Below are positions 1-10,530 of a stretch of DNA of 64,000 nucleotides, in pieces. This DNA is from Pelobates cultripes (Eukaryota; Chordata; Amphibia; Anura; Pelobatidae). The position numbers were made by a program, and so were the translations under genes. The notes beneath the pieces are model-generated. The model worked only from the letters and a program-made list of their open reading frames with translations. It had not been told where the DNA came from and did not search any database. Positions within the stretch are counted from its first letter, which is position 1, and each line of letters begins with the position of its first letter. Location: positions 85,085,792 to 85,149,791 of the forward strand of contig OW240916.1 of the NCBI GenBank assembly GCA_933207985.1, given 5' to 3'.

Positions 1-1764
1 TGAGAGCAATGTATCTCACTGCCAGGGGGCCAATAATATGATCAGTTTGTTCTGTTTTCAGATCCTGGGTTCACAGTCTTACAGTCTTCATGCAGACGTG
101 CATGGTAGTGGTTCATAAAACAAGTTAATATTCTTCAGATCTAAATGCATATGTCGATTCAGTAGAGCTGAAAGTTGTTAGCTAAATTAGAACTGGGACA
201 AAGTAATTCCAGAAATTCTTTTCAGTAGGTAATGTAAGATTGTGGCAGCACCAATCAGTAAAGGATTCCAACAAGGCTATCAGCATACCATGAAGATCCC
301 AAATAAAACTTCAAAGCCATTTACAATACACTAAATGGTATCGTACTTTCATAGGCTGAAAAAAGTCCCCTTATTGGATGCAATGTCCAGTAAATTATAA
401 CTTTGCCAGTCTAATTTAACCTTTTCAGCATTAAACCAGAGAGCAGCTCAATATACTGATCAAGCCAAGGGCCTGGAGGTTGGACATTCCAGCAATCATT
501 CATTTGACTGCAGCTTTTAATGTCATAGAGAAAAACAGAGCTGTTTGGAAAGGGTTAAACTCTTTACGTGTTTGTGTATACTTTATCGGGTTTCACAGGT
601 GCCAGTACTTTTTTATTTTCTTTTTTTCACAGTTTTTACTATTTATAGCAGGAAACAACAACAAGTTGTCATTATTTTCAGCATTGATTTTCGAAGAGTC
701 TTGCAGTTGTGCTAGGGAAATAAATTCGCTGGTTGAGCTCAGTTACACTCAGAGGCCAGCATGTTAGTCTTCATGGTCAATATCACGAAACTCTACTATG
801 ACTTCCAAACGTAACTAATTTTAGATTTACATTGCTTAATGAATTGATGTGTATTTTTGAGGTATCTCAATTAACTAAACACTGAATTTAGTGGAAATTA
901 CCAAATTAACAATCCCTCCAAACCGTATCTGCACTATTTGGTCAGATACCTTCTGTGTTTGGTTTAAAATCAATGCTTTTTTACTGCTGTATCCTATAGA
1001 AAGTATAGGATTCCAAAAAATGTACGAGTCATCGAAACTGGGACCAAATGTACACACATTATTGTTTGCTTGCTTTTAACAAAGGAATTATAAAACTCAG
1101 TACTATTGGTGCTAGCAGCCCTTGGACAAACAAGCCTTAGGCAGCTTAAGGGTAAACCATTTGGCAGCTGGCCAACACTTGCTATCCTGCTGCCACATTA
1201 AAAAGTAAAAAAATAAATAAATGAAACAAGCCTATGGGAGCCAATATGACCTCCATATTACTATAGAGAGGTGTAATACAGTGTGTGAGGACATGTCTGC
1301 TATTCGGTAAGTTATTTCTGCTCATTTGCAAACAGGGCCTTATCTCATGCGGAAATTATCAGGGTGACCTATTGCTCAATGCCTCCACCCATGGGCATCA
1401 GGTGGGTGGACAGGTTACTGTCCAACCCCATAGCCAACCTGTGACAACCAGTACTATGAAGCCTTATGAGCATGTATATGAGAATATAGTGGGGTATAAT
1501 GAAAAAAATGTTTTAGGACTGTTTGAATTCTGGAGTCAACATAACATTTCTCCCTGTCTCCACCGTCCTTCACTCTCTTCACCGAGCTAAGCCTTGCAGT
1601 GCAGAGCTCAGCTCATTGGCTTATTAGCATGAACAGTACTCATTGAGCTGTAGTGGAGGGGAGCACTGCTTGGTGATCACCTCTCTCCACTATGTTGGAC
1701 ATACTGTATAAAAAAAAATTACTGAGCACAAAACCCACATAATATATAAATATTAGACATGTGC
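1..1764. other. unassigned AT-rich DNA
   Basis: No gene, RNA or repeat family was recognised here. The open frames are short, lack domain motifs and do not form exons with consistent splice sites. It could be intronic or intergenic. Confidence 0.5.
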
Positions 1765-2268
1765 AATTCGTTTGGGTTCGAATTTAGATTCGGACGAATT
1801 TCGGCAATTTGGACATTCGGATGCTTCCAAATGTCCGAAGTGCTGAAGTGCCAAATTGCTGAAGTAGTGAATTTCGGAAGTGCTGAACCGAATTGCCGAA
1901 TTGCTGAATTGCCGAAGTGCCAAGTGGGGTAGGATTAGTGTTAAGGTTAGGGGTAGGATTAGGGCTAGGGTTAGGAGGAGGGTTGGGGTTAGGGGTAGGG
2001 TTGGAGTTGGGGATAGGTTAGGGGTAGGGTTAAGATTGGGGTTAGGGGTTAGTTTAGGAGTATGTTAGGGTTAGGAGTAGGGGTAGGGGAAGGGAATTGC
2101 CAAAGTCCCGAATTTTGGAAGTACCGAACCGAATTGCCAAATTGCCGAGGTCCCGAAGTTTGGAAGTGCCGAACCGAAGTGCCGAATTGCCATATTCCCG
2201 AATTGCCGAAGTCCCGAATTTCAGAAGTGCGGAACCGAACCTCATTTTTTGACCATGCACATCTCTAA
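1765..2268. repeat. degenerate telomere-like array with flanking short-motif repeat
   Basis: The core at about 1920-2095 is a run of variants of the vertebrate telomere unit TTAGGG (GGGTTAGG, GGGGTAGGATTAGGG, GGGTTGGGGTTAGG). Both flanks, about 1790-1925 and 2096-2245, are built of short units such as CCGAATTGCCGAAGTGC. The flanks make this a defined repeat unit and not a bare telomere relic. There is no coding capacity: the open frames through it are by-products of the repeat. Confidence 0.75.
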
Positions 2269-2274
2269 TAACTA

Positions 2275-2815
2275 TTGCAGCCCAGCTGATGTCTGAGAGA
2301 TAGTGGTTACTGTCCTGTCCTCTGAGTCCTGGCATTGAGAACAGAATAAGGGAATCGATCTTAAAACTGAGGAATGTGACAGATGCTTCTCTAAATTCTC
2401 TAGTTTCCATTCTAAATCTCTAAATCTTCCAAAACTAAACACTTCCTGTAAAGTCATCTAATGTTTACACTTCCTTTCTTGCAAATTCTATGTAAATTAG
2501 AATTTCTTATCTCCTGCTCTGTTAATAGCTTTTATTATGACATCACATACACCAGCTGCATTACGTCATCACTGACACTAATAACAGGACCAACCATCTT
2601 AGGATAAGGGGGAGGGAGTAGGAAATCATTTTGTAGATCAATTTGTTTACCTCCAGAATCTGCATTGAGAAAGCCCACACTGACAGGGTTTTTTGCTAAA
2701 GTGAGACTTTACAGTAAATTTCACATTTAAGATCAAAGTCACTATCACTTTAAATTTCCAATAGTTCTCGCCTTAGTGAATAACCCTGTATATTGACCAT
2801 ACAGTGCTCTTTGTG
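2275..2815. repeat. dispersed repeat, copy 1
   Basis: The stretch around 2534-2620 (TATTATGACATCACATACA followed by CAGCTGCATTACGTCATCAC) recurs at about 7718-7790. The 3' part (TTTAAATTTCCAATAGTTCTC) recurs at about 14022-14042. In the second copy these two parts are separated by the DIRS element, so this copy shows the uninterrupted order. It is probably a non-autonomous DNA element; its ends are uncertain. Confidence 0.65.
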
Positions 2816-2839
2816 CCTCTTTTTGACATAAAACAATAA

Positions 2840-2886
<47 letters not shown>

Positions 2887-2927
2887 TTATATTTGTTTTA
2901 TTTTTGTATGTCAAAAAGAGGCACATA
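2811..2927. repeat. inverted repeat around a (TA)n microsatellite
   Basis: The left arm (GTGCCTCTTTTTGACAT, then AAAACAAATATA) is the reverse complement of the right arm (TATATTTGTTTT, then ATGTCAAAAAGAGGCAC). The centre is a TA dinucleotide run of about 40 bp. The arms could fold into a hairpin. No gene lies here. Confidence 0.8.
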
Positions 2928-3037
2928 TATATATAAAATTTGATTTGCATTTAGTAATTTTTATTGTGCAATAATTTAGAAAGTAATAAAACATACATGT
3001 GAGTTGACTAACCAGCGTTGTCAGGGCTATACAGGAT

Positions 3038-4160
3038 TTCAATCTGTTTGTGACTCTCTTGAAAGAAAACGAGTTAAACCTGAGACTAACCTCGGAATTT
3101 GGAGGTGGAACTCTAAATTTCCTTGACCTAACTGTCTCAATTACAAACCAAGGAACTATTCAGACCACACTTTACAAAACACCCACGGCTTTCAATAGCC
3201 TACTATGTTGGGATAGCTTCCATCCAAGGCCCCTGAGGTGGGGCATACCCATCGGCCAATACCTCAGGGTTCGCAGAAACTGCAGTACTATTGAGGATTT
3301 TAAGAATAAAGCAAAAATTCTAAGGCAGTAGTTTAACCCCTTATGGACCAAACTTCTGGAATAAAAGGGAATCATGACATGTCACACATGTCGTGCGTCC
3401 TTAAGCGGTTAAAGATAAGGGCTATACCAATAAATGCTTGAAGACAGCATACAAGAGAGCCTTGGGAGACGATGGGAACATGTTACTTGGTAATGATCCA
3501 CCTTAAACTTCTATAAACCCCCTATGCATGATCGCAGCATATTATGCTGGATGGGACCGAGTCAAGCTAGGCATTTAACATTCTGACCCCCTCTAACAGA
3601 GGACGCACATATAAAACATATTCTTGGCCCAAAGGTTAATATAACAAAACGAAGTGGAAAAAAACTAAAAAACCTCTTGGTCCCCAGTCATTTTCAACCC
3701 TAGTGACCCAGCACACATATCTGGTTGACTACCCCCCTTGTGGGTTCCTTCAAGTGCGGGCGATGTGTCGTCTGTAAATTCATCAAGCGTGACTCGGAGA
3801 AACATTACTTCATTTTTTAATTGTAACACTGCAGTTTTGGTCTATCTCTTAACATTTGAATTCGACTTTAAATATGTAGGTAAAACCTTTCGTCCTTTCA
3901 AGAAAGGATAAAGGAACATGTGAGGTCTCCTAAATTAATTATAGAGACCTTCTCACCCGACATTTGAAGGAACACCACTCAGGTGACCCAAAAGGTCTCC
4001 GATTCTGTGGGCTGGAACTGGTAAAACGTGATAAAATAATGGGGCGATTACGATAAATTTTTAAGACAACGTGAGAGTTTTTGGATATATCGACTAAAGA
4101 CCCTCAACCCAAGGGCTTCTCTTTTGCACCATTTAGCGAAACTGTCTCTAACATTCTACT
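3038..4160 (+). pseudogene. Penelope-like element, RT C-terminus and GIY-YIG nuclease remnant
   Basis: The reading at 3050-3330 includes LNFLDLTVSITNQG and GIPIGQYLRVRRNCS, typical of the C-terminal reverse-transcriptase part of Penelope-like elements. It continues after a 72-bp insertion as KDKGYTNKCLKTAYKRALGD at about 3413-3472. Further on are a cysteine pair in FKCGRCVVCKF (about 3752-3784) and a GIY-YIG-type YVGKTFRPFKKRIKEH stretch (about 3875-3925). A stop at 3329-3331 and several frame breaks inactivate it. The catalytic RT core is absent, so this is a 5'-truncated copy. The family call is firm; the exact end is not. Confidence 0.8.
3337..3408. mobile_element. 72-bp palindromic MITE, TTAA-flanked, copy 1
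   Basis: The unit begins CCCCTTATGGACC and ends GTCCTTAAGCGG, and it is flanked on both sides by TTAA (3333-3336 and 3409-3412). Copies of the same length lie at 14816-14887 and 43474-43545. The TTAA duplication is the hallmark of piggyBac-type insertion, so piggyBac mobilisation is inferred. It sits inside the PLE remnant and is therefore younger than it. Confidence 0.85.
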
Positions 4161-4195
4161 AGCTGGACATATTCATCATTGAATATGGATTTATT

Positions 4196-4346
4196 ATGAC
4201 ATTCCACCCAATATGTTTGGCTTTGGAGCCTATAAGAATTCTTTAGAAAATATAGCTCCTTTAATTTCTAATTAATATACATTCCATCCAATATGTCTGG
4301 TTTTGGTGCCTATAAGAATTCTTTAGAAAATATAGCTCCTCTAATA
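4196..4346. repeat. tandem duplication, about 70 bp x 2
   Basis: Two adjacent copies share ACATTCCAYCCAATATGT, GCCTATAAGAATTCTTTAG and AAAATATAGCTCCT with few differences. They lie directly downstream of the PLE coding remnant and are probably part of its 3' non-coding region. Confidence 0.8.
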
Positions 4347-4439
4347 TCCTACCTGCTATGTCAGGCAAAAGATCAATTAGTGTTGCTTTAAAACAATTTC
4401 TTCAATTTATTTAATCCACTATCCCTCTACTGGGGACTC

Positions 4440-4760
4440 TCATGAATACTTAAATGATTTTTGGCACAGAAGGAGTTAATTTGTACGCCTCCTCCGTGCT
4501 CTAGAACATGCACGCCACTTATAAAAAGCCGCCCGCCCCTGTGGACGCGATTTGCCGATGATGGTGATGTAACCGAAAGGGGCGTGTCTTTACGGCTTTA
4601 AAAAGTGGCGCAATCAATCTTAATCCAGCTCTTGAAAAAGGCGCATGTCAATCCTGAAATGCACATTGGGTTAGATCCCACACTTGTGGGTTTTTTATAT
4701 TAGGACACCTACTACCTCTCTCCTTTTATCTTTCAATTTCATGGGGCTGTGGGAGTCTCT
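4440..4760 (+). repeat. probable PLE 3' non-coding tail
   Basis: This GC-richer stretch follows the PLE remnant. It has a layout (CTCTTGAAAAAGGCGCATG, then CCTGAAATGCACATTGGG) resembling the better preserved PLE tail motif at 27293-27327. The assignment is by position and weak similarity only. Confidence 0.4.
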
Positions 4761-5811
4761 TCACAATTCAGGTAGATGTTTACCATTCTACTCAGACTGC
4801 CTCGAAGCAGTTACTAGACAGTTTACTAAAGAGATAGCTTTTCAGATTTAAAATTCCTATTAGACCAGTAATAACTTCTAGTGGCTATTAACAGATTATC
4901 AGGTTTTGTTTGGGCTATATTCCTCCACATAACTAACGATATTCTTATTGAATCTGCTTTCTTTTCTATTTGGCAGTATAGTTATGGGACATAGATAGCC
5001 AGTCTAGCCACCTATCTGCAGTATCAAAGAAACAATTGGATTTCTCTTAATTGTCTACCATTGCTCTTGATTAACTACTATCTGTATTTCATTATAGCAT
5101 TGTACATTTATCAGAGCGTATTAGACAGATGAATTCTGGCAAATTATCTAAACTGTTTCTTTGTCTGTTGGCCTTTATATCAAAGTGCCATATTCAATAC
5201 AGCACCCTGTACGTCACTGAGCAGAGTCCATTGAGGATCTGCATTATTATATCGTACTAAATCTACTGTATCTTGACTAGCTGGGACATATCAATAGGGG
5301 GTTTACTTTTATTATTTCTTACTTCCATCGTTAGCTTCCCCATTGCTATTTATATCAATGTGGGATATGCTTCCTTGGATCCCCGCAAATATCCCTCTTA
5401 TCCTACTTTAAGAGACTATACCGACTTTCCTACTTTAGAAGTGACTTCCTAAACCATTAGTTTAGTGATATACATATTTTTATATTTTTCTCACTTCTAA
5501 TTACGTTACGGACCATGTTCTACAATATATATATGTTTATTCACTCTACACACCCCCTGTGAACATCTTATTGCCTCCAATCTAGACTCAACCTGGCTCT
5601 CCTGTATTGCAACTATTTGCAACATTGTACTAGTCAAATTAGATTAGCAGCTTCTATTAGGGTGATAGGATTAGGACTGGGTTTGCTTTTTGTAAGTCCG
5701 CTCTAATCTTTCTTATTATCTTTAGGTTGGGTTATGCCCTAATTACCCTACAACAGGTACATTCTCTCCAAAAGATTTCTCTCTCGCTGCCTTTGTATTT
5801 TTTCCCTGGTT
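4761..5811. other. unassigned DNA
   Basis: No gene or recognised repeat was seen. The composition is AT-rich with short non-conserved open frames. Confidence 0.4.
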
Positions 5812-6215
5812 ATACAGGTAGTTTATTTACCTTTTCTCCCTCACAGAGCCAGTCTCCTTGGTGAAATGCTACCTATTTTGCTGAGATCATCGAGATTGAG
5901 TCCGTTTCAAGTCGGTGCTTAGTGAAACATTAGTTTGCTATACTAAAGTCAACTTGTTACTAAATAACTTAATATCAATAGATTGCAGATATTTGCAGCA
6001 GCAAAATACCGACAGATTTCCAAGATTCACCTCAGCCTTTAATGTCCGTACAATGCTAACGGCTACTGCAAATGATATTGACAACACACATTGTGATTAC
6101 AGTTGTGAACATTGGAAAACAAAGACCCATATATCAATAACTTTCAATAGCAACTCCACCGGGCCAAAGTTCGAATTAAAATAAAAATGCAGAGGGAATG
6201 CATATTGTAGCAGAG
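5812..6215. repeat. dispersed repeat R2, copy 1, left part
   Basis: Shares long stretches with 17425-17632 and 32455-33110, for example AGAGCCAGTCTCCTTGGTGAA and GAAACATTAGTTTGCTATAC. The right half of this copy continues at about 7216-7473 after an LTR-like insert. Short open frames here are not conserved between copies. Confidence 0.75.
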
Positions 6216-7215
6216 ATCAATGATAGCATGGCTTATTCTCCGCTGGTCACTCCAATAGCTATTCAGGAACAAGCAAAACATCATACGAAGCACAGTATAA
6301 GTAGTGAAATAAATCCACGAATCTCCCGTCACCCTTCCCAATAACTGGACGACGCACTGATTTTTAATGCCACATACTCTGCTTTTATGCGATTCTCCCA
6401 TGCAAGGGAGACACCCACAGAAAATTAGGAATTATCCAATCACTAGCGGGTTACAGTACACATATTCCCTCCCCTTAGCCTGAGAGATAACTTAATTATA
6501 TGTACAGTTTACACACACATTTTTCCCCAATTCTTAGATGTACCCCAAAATGATATCCTACACCCATAAATCATATATCCCCTGATAGCCCTGATCTGGG
6601 TGAGCAACATACTGAAAACTCACCCAGATCGGTTCATGGGGTTCATGAATTTCCTGGAGGTCTTAGTTTTACCGACCGCACACGAGGTGTAAGCCGAAGC
6701 TAGTTCCATGTGTTTTGGCCTTGCGGTCGGTCTCCGTTCGTGAGTTGAAAATCACAAAAATGTTTAAGATAATGGGTTCTGGCTGCGTTTGTATGATTCC
6801 CCTCATTCGTGTGATTAGTTTCACCGAACGCCGTTCTGTTCTCTTCTTTTCCCACGAACGGGTGTGAGTATGGAGGTCTCTGCGGTGTTCGCGTGGTTGA
6901 GTGTCCGATTTGGGTTCCAGACACTCGATGACCAAACTCGACGACCAGTGTGTTCGTGTGATTCTCAATTAAGGTAATGTGAATAACGATAAGAGGGTTT
7001 AATTAGTGCCACGCTCCTCTATGGGGTGGCCTGGTTGTTCGGTATTTTGTTCGTTTGTCGAATGGTACAACTTCAGATGGTTGAAAGTAGATTCTTACCG
7101 AACAACCAGACGAATGAGACAACAGATAGCTTGTTACTTGTTTCTTCTACGTAATGAACCGTGGCAAAGGGAATAACATACTGTAACAATTAAGGGTTGG
7201 GACAGTCAACAATAA
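6216..7215 (-). mobile_element. LTR-like fragment of the TGTGRCGG family
   Basis: Shares blocks with the LTR units at 17633, 18834 and 41543, including CCTGATAGCCCTGATCTGGG (about 6580) and the ACCGCACACGAGG and CTTGCGGTCGGTCT blocks (about 6673-6735). Clean terminal TG...CA ends are not visible, so the copy is truncated. It interrupts repeat R2. No protein-coding gene is supported here. Confidence 0.6.
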
Positions 7216-7473
7216 AAAAATGATGAGTAGCAATACACAGTCACAGTTTGTGACTATAATTAACTACTTTTGTTACAGGCATTATGCACAGTTATTATGG
7301 CATTCTTATGGTAAAAAACATATGGAGAACAAGGGAGATTAATGTACATAGCCCACAAACGAATTTCATTCTCTTTTCTATAAGCGTTTTTATTTGGACA
7401 AGTTAACTGACCTATAAGTCTTTGAGACTATTTGTACTTAAGTTTCTCTATTAACCAGTTGCATTTTAAATGC
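7216..7473. repeat. dispersed repeat R2, copy 1, right part
   Basis: Matches 32880-33110 (TTTGTGACTATAATTAACTAC, and GGCATTATGCACAGTTATTA against GGCATTATAGACAATCAGTT). It is the continuation of 5812-6215. Confidence 0.7.
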
Positions 7474-7887
7474 TGAGTTACATTTTGAGTCTCCAAATTC
7501 AATCAGCACCACAGACAGCTCCCATCAGAAGTACTGGAACACTGTGTTCATACATAGAATTATTTTTTTATACCCCCAATGCCTTCAGTCCAGATTTACA
7601 AAATTGATCTGGAATATCAGTCTGTATCAGAGAATGGAGTGTAGGCTGCAGGTGAGTCAGCTCTCTGATTGTGATTGGGACTAAGGAGACTTGCTGCAGC
7701 AGTGTTACTGGCAAATTCTATTATGACATCACATACAGCAGCTGCATTACATCATCACTGATACCAATAACAGGCCTAACTATCTTAACATATCTTTTAT
7801 AGATCAAATGGTTCCCTTCATAAATTACCATGATAGAGCCTACATTGACAGGATTTTTCACCAAAGAAAGACATCAACGTGAATTTC
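7474..7887. repeat. dispersed repeats flanking the DIRS insertion (left side)
   Basis: The first part (GAGTTACATTTTGAGTCTCC and CAGCACCACAGACAGCTCCC) recurs at 36256-36420. The second part, 7700-7887, is the second copy of the 2275-2815 repeat, cut by the DIRS element. That repeat resumes at about 13994. Confidence 0.7.
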
Positions 7888-7890
7888 TAA

Positions 7891-8040
7891 TTTTATAGCA
7901 TGACAGGAGGCTTCATATTTGCTTAAGTCTCTCTTTACTTGAACTCCACAGCAGCACATTAACATAGAGAGATAAACACCAAAGACAAAAACATAAGGTA
8001 TCTATATAAGGCTCCTCCTAAGCCACCATTTCCTCTTTCT
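7891..8040. repeat. DIRS left inverted terminal repeat
   Basis: The blocks ATGACAGGAGGC, GAACTCCACAGCAGCACATT, GAGAGATAAACACCAAAGAC and CCTAAGCCACCATTTCCTC are found as reverse complements at 13805-13945. Small indels separate the two ends. The following 250 bp are a leader without a convincing gene. Confidence 0.92.
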
Positions 8041-8985
8041 TTGCTGCTCCGCAGACAGTACAGGTCAGAGTACCACTGCCTCCTGTTTTCTATGGGTGGC
8101 TGTGTGTCTATTATTATTATTTATATTTGGTGATTTTCTTATGTTTTCTTGCCTTGGATTATCAGTGTTTCTGTTTCTTATTGCTGTGTTTATCCTTGTG
8201 TTTGGGCATTGCCTTACTTATCTGTTACTTGTGCCTCCTTTTTTTCCTTTCTCTTTTATTTCTTTTCCCTTCTTTTGGGTTTTGATTGTTTACTTTCTGC
8301 GGTCGCCGAGAAGCGGTTTCCCGACCGCTTCCCGTGCCGCCGTCGGGACCGCAGAGTAAGACTCCGGCGGTCCCACGTGTTTCTGGTACTGATTCCCGCC
8401 CGCTGGCTTCGTCCGCCGAGCGGGAATCCTATCCTTGCCTTCCTGCCCTGCCCGCGTCCCCGGTCGCTGGTTGCTGTTTCCCGAGCGGCGTGGGGACGGA
8501 GCAGGGTGTTGGGTCATTGCCGCGGGTGCCTCCGCTTCTGGGCGCCCTTCCCCCCCACGACCATGTGGCCGGCCGCGGGGGTGAGCGGCTCTCTGTTCAG
8601 TGTCGGCCGCACGCACCTTTATTCCTTAAGGGCGCAGTGCCCAATTTATTTTTTATTTTATGTTGGGCTACTGTTCAGCCCCCTCTGTTTGGGGGGTCAT
8701 TCCTACAGGTTTTTCTGGGTTCCTATGGGCAGGTTTGTTTTTCTCTACTCCTGCCTGCAGTTTTTTCTTCAGTGCATGTTACTAAATTGGCATGATTTTG
8801 CTGCATGTCCCCTGGGATATAGGTGGCTCTAGTCATTTCACTGCATGGGACCCGCTTAGCATCACTGTGCTGTCATTGCACCCGGTTGCACCTCTGCCCT
8901 ACTGTATGTCAAGATATACCCGCACATCTACCACAAGGACCTACGCTCCTGCCTCACATACCACTGGGCCGGTGCTGCCCGTGCC

Positions 8986-9095
8986 CATATACTGGCCTGC
9001 TTTGTCTGTGCCCTTATGATTGGCCTGCTTTGTCTGTGCCCCTTGATTGGCCTGCTTTGTCTGTGCCCCGTGATTGGCCTGCTCTGTCTGTGCCA
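8986..9095. repeat. tandem repeat, about 27 bp x 4, in the DIRS leader
   Basis: Four units of GATTGGCCTGCTTTGTCTGT plus TGCCCC lie in a row upstream of the gag start. The open frames across them are repeat artefacts. The GC-rich leader at 8280-8620 likewise has overlapping open frames in several phases and no recognisable domain. Confidence 0.85.
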
Positions 9096-9261
9096 TACTA
9101 CGCATGCTATTGACCTGACGGCTCCTTACCCTGGAACAAGATTTGTTGAGCCTGCATGCGTTGATACTTGCCTCTGCCATACTAGGGGTGCTGCCCCTAC
9201 TGCTTGCTATTGATACCTGTTCTCTGTCTCCTTAGGTATCACGTACCGTATCTCAGGCGTC

Positions 9262-10530
9262 ATGGAAGCCGCTGTGCAGGAGCAAAACTTGCAGGCATTG
9301 ATTAATGGTGGCTGTGGCCGCCTCTGTGGAGAAAGCCCTGGCGAGGGTTCTTCCTCAACATCAGACTGACAGGGGTGTGAGAGGAACCCCCCTTTTGGCA
9401 GACGACTCGGCTGAGTCAGACTCTCAGGAAAGAGAGCAGGCAAGTGCGCAAATGCGCTATTGGAAGGGTGAAGGCCCTGAACCACGCTCCTGGAAGGGCA
9501 AGGCTCCGGCGAAGCGACATGGTTCGAGGTTATCAACCTCGCCGGCCAGGCGCCGTTGTATATCGGGCGCAGGGGAGGAGGCCTCCTTTACTCCCCCTAC
9601 TATGGCCATGTTGGATGAGTGGCAGGCAGACCAGTCCCCTTCAGATGAAGATGGAGATTGGGTCGAGGACCGTGGGGATGGCCCTAGTTGGCCCTGGGAA
9701 GACGAAGACGCGCCAGGGACAGAGGCCCCTCGGCGGTGCCGGGAGACGACACCTTTCTGGATGCTACGGGAGAACCCCTGTTTGACCCTCAGTCTATCCG
9801 ACACCCCAGGTCCTCAGAATGGTCATTGCCCGACCACTTGGCACAGCTCATGCACTACTGGGTCCACAGACCCCTTGAAGGGGAGGCCCGCAAGAAACTG
9901 AGAGCGGAATGCCCCAGACCCGTCCTGACGGACAAGGTGGCAGCGACCCCGGAGTTTGACCCCTTGGTGGCCACGTATTTGACCCGTTCGGGTCGGGACC
10001 CCAAGAAGGGGGTGGAGCATAGCCTCCGGTCAGCGCAAGATAAGCAGCTGGACGTACTGGGACCCTTATGCAGGATGTTGGCCTTAGCAGACACAGAAGG
10101 TACGAACCTGGATCCGGCCACCATGCGGGACTGGGCACTACGTTCCATTTGCCTGCTAGGCAATGCCAATGTGGCCCTCTGCACGGAGTGCAGGAAGACA
10201 GCTCTGTTCCGTATGGACAACAAACTATCGGAACTGGGCTCCAAAGAATTGGGCCCCATGGTTAAGGGCCTATTGTTCGGGGAACCCTTCATTAAGGAGC
10301 TACAGAAGCACGTCAACCTGTTTACCTCCCTGGATAAAGCTCAATCTTCCATTAAGAAGGTTTTTCAGCCGCAATCATCCCGGGTTTTTGGACGGCTGGA
10401 CGACAGCGGGGTTGTGTCTCCAGCCGTGGCTGGTCCGTCCTTCTTTCCGTCATACTACTCCAGAACCCCCTATGCTCAGAGGGCGGATAGAGGTCGCGGA
10501 TACCGCGCCAGAGGACGGGCGATATTTCCT
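9262..10530 (+). pseudogene. DIRS gag-like protein, frameshifted
   Basis: An ATG at 9262 opens MEAAVQEQNLQALIN. The frame shifts near 9305 and back near 9740. The central part is rich in acidic and serine residues (SPSDEDGDWVED), and the C-terminal part is helical and basic (YLTRSGRDPKKGVEHSLRSA, VHKSIKKV-like segments, then RADRGRGYRARGRA). The arginine-glycine tail fits a nucleic-acid-binding capsid-like protein. It overlaps the start of the RT region in another frame, as is usual for DIRS elements. The role is inferred from position and composition, since DIRS gag proteins are poorly conserved. Confidence 0.75.

Noticed and set aside
480..767. 95-codon open frame near the window start
   Set aside because: No domain, and its composition is that of surrounding AT-rich DNA.
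8096..8832. Overlapping open frames upstream of the DIRS gag
   Set aside because: Several frames are open together in a GC-rich leader, without domains. Composition explains it.
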